From: an uncultured Chitinophagaceae bacterium
GTDB taxonomy: Bacteria; Bacteroidota; Bacteroidia; Chitinophagales; Chitinophagaceae
DNA: 64,000 nt
Assembly: GCA_937873715.1 (NCBI GenBank)
Contig: CALMYJ010000013.1
Location: 169,682 to 233,681 of the forward strand
Reading direction: 5' to 3'
The stretch's first letter is position 1; every line of letters starts with the position of its first letter. The notes under the pieces were generated by a model that ran no database searches, was not told the origin of the DNA, and was given only the letters and a program-made list of their open reading frames with translations. The position numbers and the translations under genes were made by a program. This document shows, piece after piece, positions 62,448 through 64,000 of this stretch.

Positions 62448-64000
62448 ATGAAAAAAATTTTACTATTGCTTTGGGTGTTTTGTATAACCCTATCCTCTCA
62501 ACTGGCTGTAGGCCAGGCTTGCCAGGGCAGCAATGCCGGATCAGCTACTTATAATAGCGGATGGTCCAACGGACAAAATGATAATGCAACAGGTTTCGGA
62601 AACTGGCAGTTAAATTCCGGAACGGGCATGGGCTTTTTTGTGGCCTCCTCTACCGGTAATGATGACGGAGGAAGTCCTCCGAATATCAATACCTCTGGCA
62701 GGGCTTGGGGCATGTTCTCAAATTCAGGCGTAACTGCTAATGCTGTACGTAGTTTTGTAAATGAAATGGCTGTTGGCCATTCATTAAGTTTTTCAATAGA
62801 TAACGGCAGTATCAATAATGGTGCAACTGTTGGTATTGGTTTGCAAAATTCCAGCAGTCAAAATTTAATGGAATTATACTTCAGGGGTGGCCAGGCAAAT
62901 TATGAATACAATGATGCATCTGGAACAAATGTTTCAACAGGGCTTGGTTTTACCAGAGGCGGGCTCGATGTTAAGATTACCCGTACTGCCACAGGGTCGT
63001 ACAGTATTTCCATAACCCGGAAGGAAAATGCGCAAACTGTTTCCACTACACGAAATTTCTTTAATCCGGGAGGTGGTCAAAATCCTGCTCAAATCAGATT
63101 TTTTAATGCAAATGCCGGTAGCGGTTCTGTTTCAAACTTTTATTGCAACAGCCTTTCTATCTGTCAGCCTACAATAACGCCTGCAACAAATACTTTTTCA
63201 GCCTTTACATCAACCTATGGCACCGTATCTGCTGCACAAACTGTGGCTATTTCCGGTGCTGAACTGGTTGCGAATATTACTGCTACAGCCGGAACCGGTT
63301 TTGAAGTATCTAATAATGGCACTACTTATGGGGCTTCAACCACATTCACACAATCTGGCGGTACGGCTAGTGGCACCCTGTATGTTCGTTTGTCTGCTGC
63401 TGCATCTGCAGGTGGTAGTTATAATAACGTTACAGCCGTAACGCTTTCAAGTACAGGTGCTACATCAAGAACATATACCACAGCGGCCACGGGTAATGTG
63501 GTAAATAAAGCTACCCCCACCTTAAGCGTAACCAATTCGCCACAAATATTTACAGGTTCTCCGATAGCCGCCACCGTTAGCGGCTCTGTGGCTGGTACCG
63601 TAAATGATATTAAGTACAATGGCTCGGGTACAGTGCCTTCTGCTGCCGGCGTGTATGCTGTTACAGCCGATTTTACACCTTCTGATGCTGTTAACTATAA
63701 TAGCCTGGATGATGCCGCTGCTGGCAATTTTTCAATCGTTTTAAGCCAGTCTGCTGCCGACTACCGTTCTAAAACCAACGGCGTATTAAGCGCTGCCGGT
63801 ACCTGGGAGTATTTTAATGGCACAAGCTGGGTAGATGCCACCCAAAAACCCGGTGAAGGTAATAATGTAGATGTGCTGCATGATGTTACTTTTGACGAAG
63901 CCTTTATAATAGGTGCAGGCAAAAGCTTTACTGTAAGTGCTGGCACTGCCGATTTCAATGGTCAGCCTGTAACCGTAAAATCTACTGCAGCCGGTACCGG
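62448..64000 (+). CDS. large secreted surface protein with MBG/YDG-type repeats, 3' end beyond the window
   Basis: At least 517 residues, open to the right edge. The signal peptide is MKKILLLLWVFCITLSSQLA followed by VGQA. Residues about 25-240 form a beta-sandwich-like domain rich in Gly, Asn and Ser (NFYCNSLSICQ at its end). Two Bacteroidota surface modules follow: AISGAELVANITATAGTGFE with YVRLSAAASAGGSYN near 250-340, and an MBG-type domain with VTADFTPSDAVNYNS near 400. At the end GTWEYFNGTSWVDATQKPGE starts a domain similar to the tail of the protein at 53548-56088. It is probably an adhesin or a type IX cargo whose sorting domain lies outside. Confidence 0.8.
   Translation, partial: MKKILLLLWVFCITLSSQLAVGQACQGSNAGSATYNSGWSNGQNDNATGFGNWQLNSGTGMGFFVASSTGNDDGGSPPNINTSGRAWGMFSNSGVTANAVRSFVNEMAVGHSLSFSIDNGSINNGATVGIGLQNSSSQNLMELYFRGGQANYEYNDASGTNVSTGLGFTRGGLDVKITRTATGSYSISITRKENAQTVSTTRNFFNPGGGQNPAQIRFFNANAGSGSVSNFYCNSLSICQPTITPATNTFSAFTSTYGTVSAAQTVAISGAELVANITATAGTGFEVSNNGTTYGASTTFTQSGGTASGTLYVRLSAAASAGGSYNNVTAVTLSSTGATSRTYTTAATGNVVNKATPTLSVTNSPQIFTGSPIAATVSGSVAGTVNDIKYNGSGTVPSAAGVYAVTADFTPSDAVNYNSLDDAAAGNFSIVLSQSAADYRSKTNGVLSAAGTWEYFNGTSWVDATQKPGEGNNVDVLHDVTFDEAFIIGAGKSFTVSAGTADFNGQPVTVKSTAAGT

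Overview
The window looks like chromosomal DNA of a Bacteroidota species, most likely of the Chitinophagaceae type. Support comes from Bacteroidota-specific families (DUF4270, DUF4907, BT_3928-like DoxX fusion, CarboxypepD_reg plus beta-barrel receptors), recurrent TAnnTTTG promoter boxes, near absence of Shine-Dalgarno sequences, and a menaquinone route of the futalosine type. All assignments come from reading the sequence and remembered family motifs; no database search was run.

Layout. 1-8.2 kb: the 3' part of an alpha-glucan phosphorylase, then an envelope locus (SGNH lipoprotein, glucosaminidase, SGNH esterase, MBOAT O-acyltransferase, and a convergent second SGNH protein with a secreted partner). 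8.2-11.8 kb: an oxidoreductase, a membrane-anchored 23-residue-repeat protein, a cobalamin adenosyltransferase, an ABC ATPase and gatC. 11.8-15.7 kb: a four-gene surface operon (Kelch lipoprotein, DUF4907, DUF4270, outer-membrane protein). 16-18 kb: a LytS/LytTR-type two-component pair. 18-34 kb: mainly housekeeping genes (mutS, a SpoU-type methyltransferase, ruvX, def, folP), plus a RelE-like toxin-antitoxin pair, a UbiA prenyltransferase, a redoxin, DUF1599, a DoxX fusion, a lone ABC permease, a glycosyltransferase-HAD fusion resembling glucosyl-3-phosphoglycerate synthase/phosphatase, DUF389 and DUF4139.

34.0-39.0 kb is an AT-rich accessory region ending at tRNA-Arg(UCU). Inside it, 25-bp inverted repeats at 34281 and 36550 enclose a beheaded IS1595-type transposase, orphan or 5'-truncated ORFs, and three same-orientation copies of a 203-204 bp element. 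Each element carries four GCAACGTC/GACGTTGC octamers, always 37 bp apart within an arm. This is the most unusual part of the window and may be an undescribed non-coding mobile or structured element. It is followed by about 1.2 kb with no convincing gene.

39-64 kb returns to core genes: an outer-membrane protein, a NarL-type regulator, a class IV aminotransferase, a photolyase, mqnB-mqnD, two tandem PTPS/QueD paralogues followed by folE, fabD, rimO, two paralogous TonB-receptor-like barrels, a dipeptide epimerase, ychF, a leucine-rich-repeat surface protein, clpS-aat (the bacterial N-degron pair), a Gcr-type membrane protein, and the first 1.55 kb of a large secreted multidomain protein that runs off the right edge.

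Functional links: mqnB, mqnD and the UbiA protein fit one menaquinone pathway; folE, folP and possibly the class IV aminotransferase fit pterin/folate synthesis; clpS and aat feed ClpAP-type proteolysis. Several genes (gatC, the histidine kinase, ubiA, the aminotransferase, probably mqnB) have a TAnnTTTG-like box only 3-4 nt before the start codon, suggesting leaderless mRNAs.
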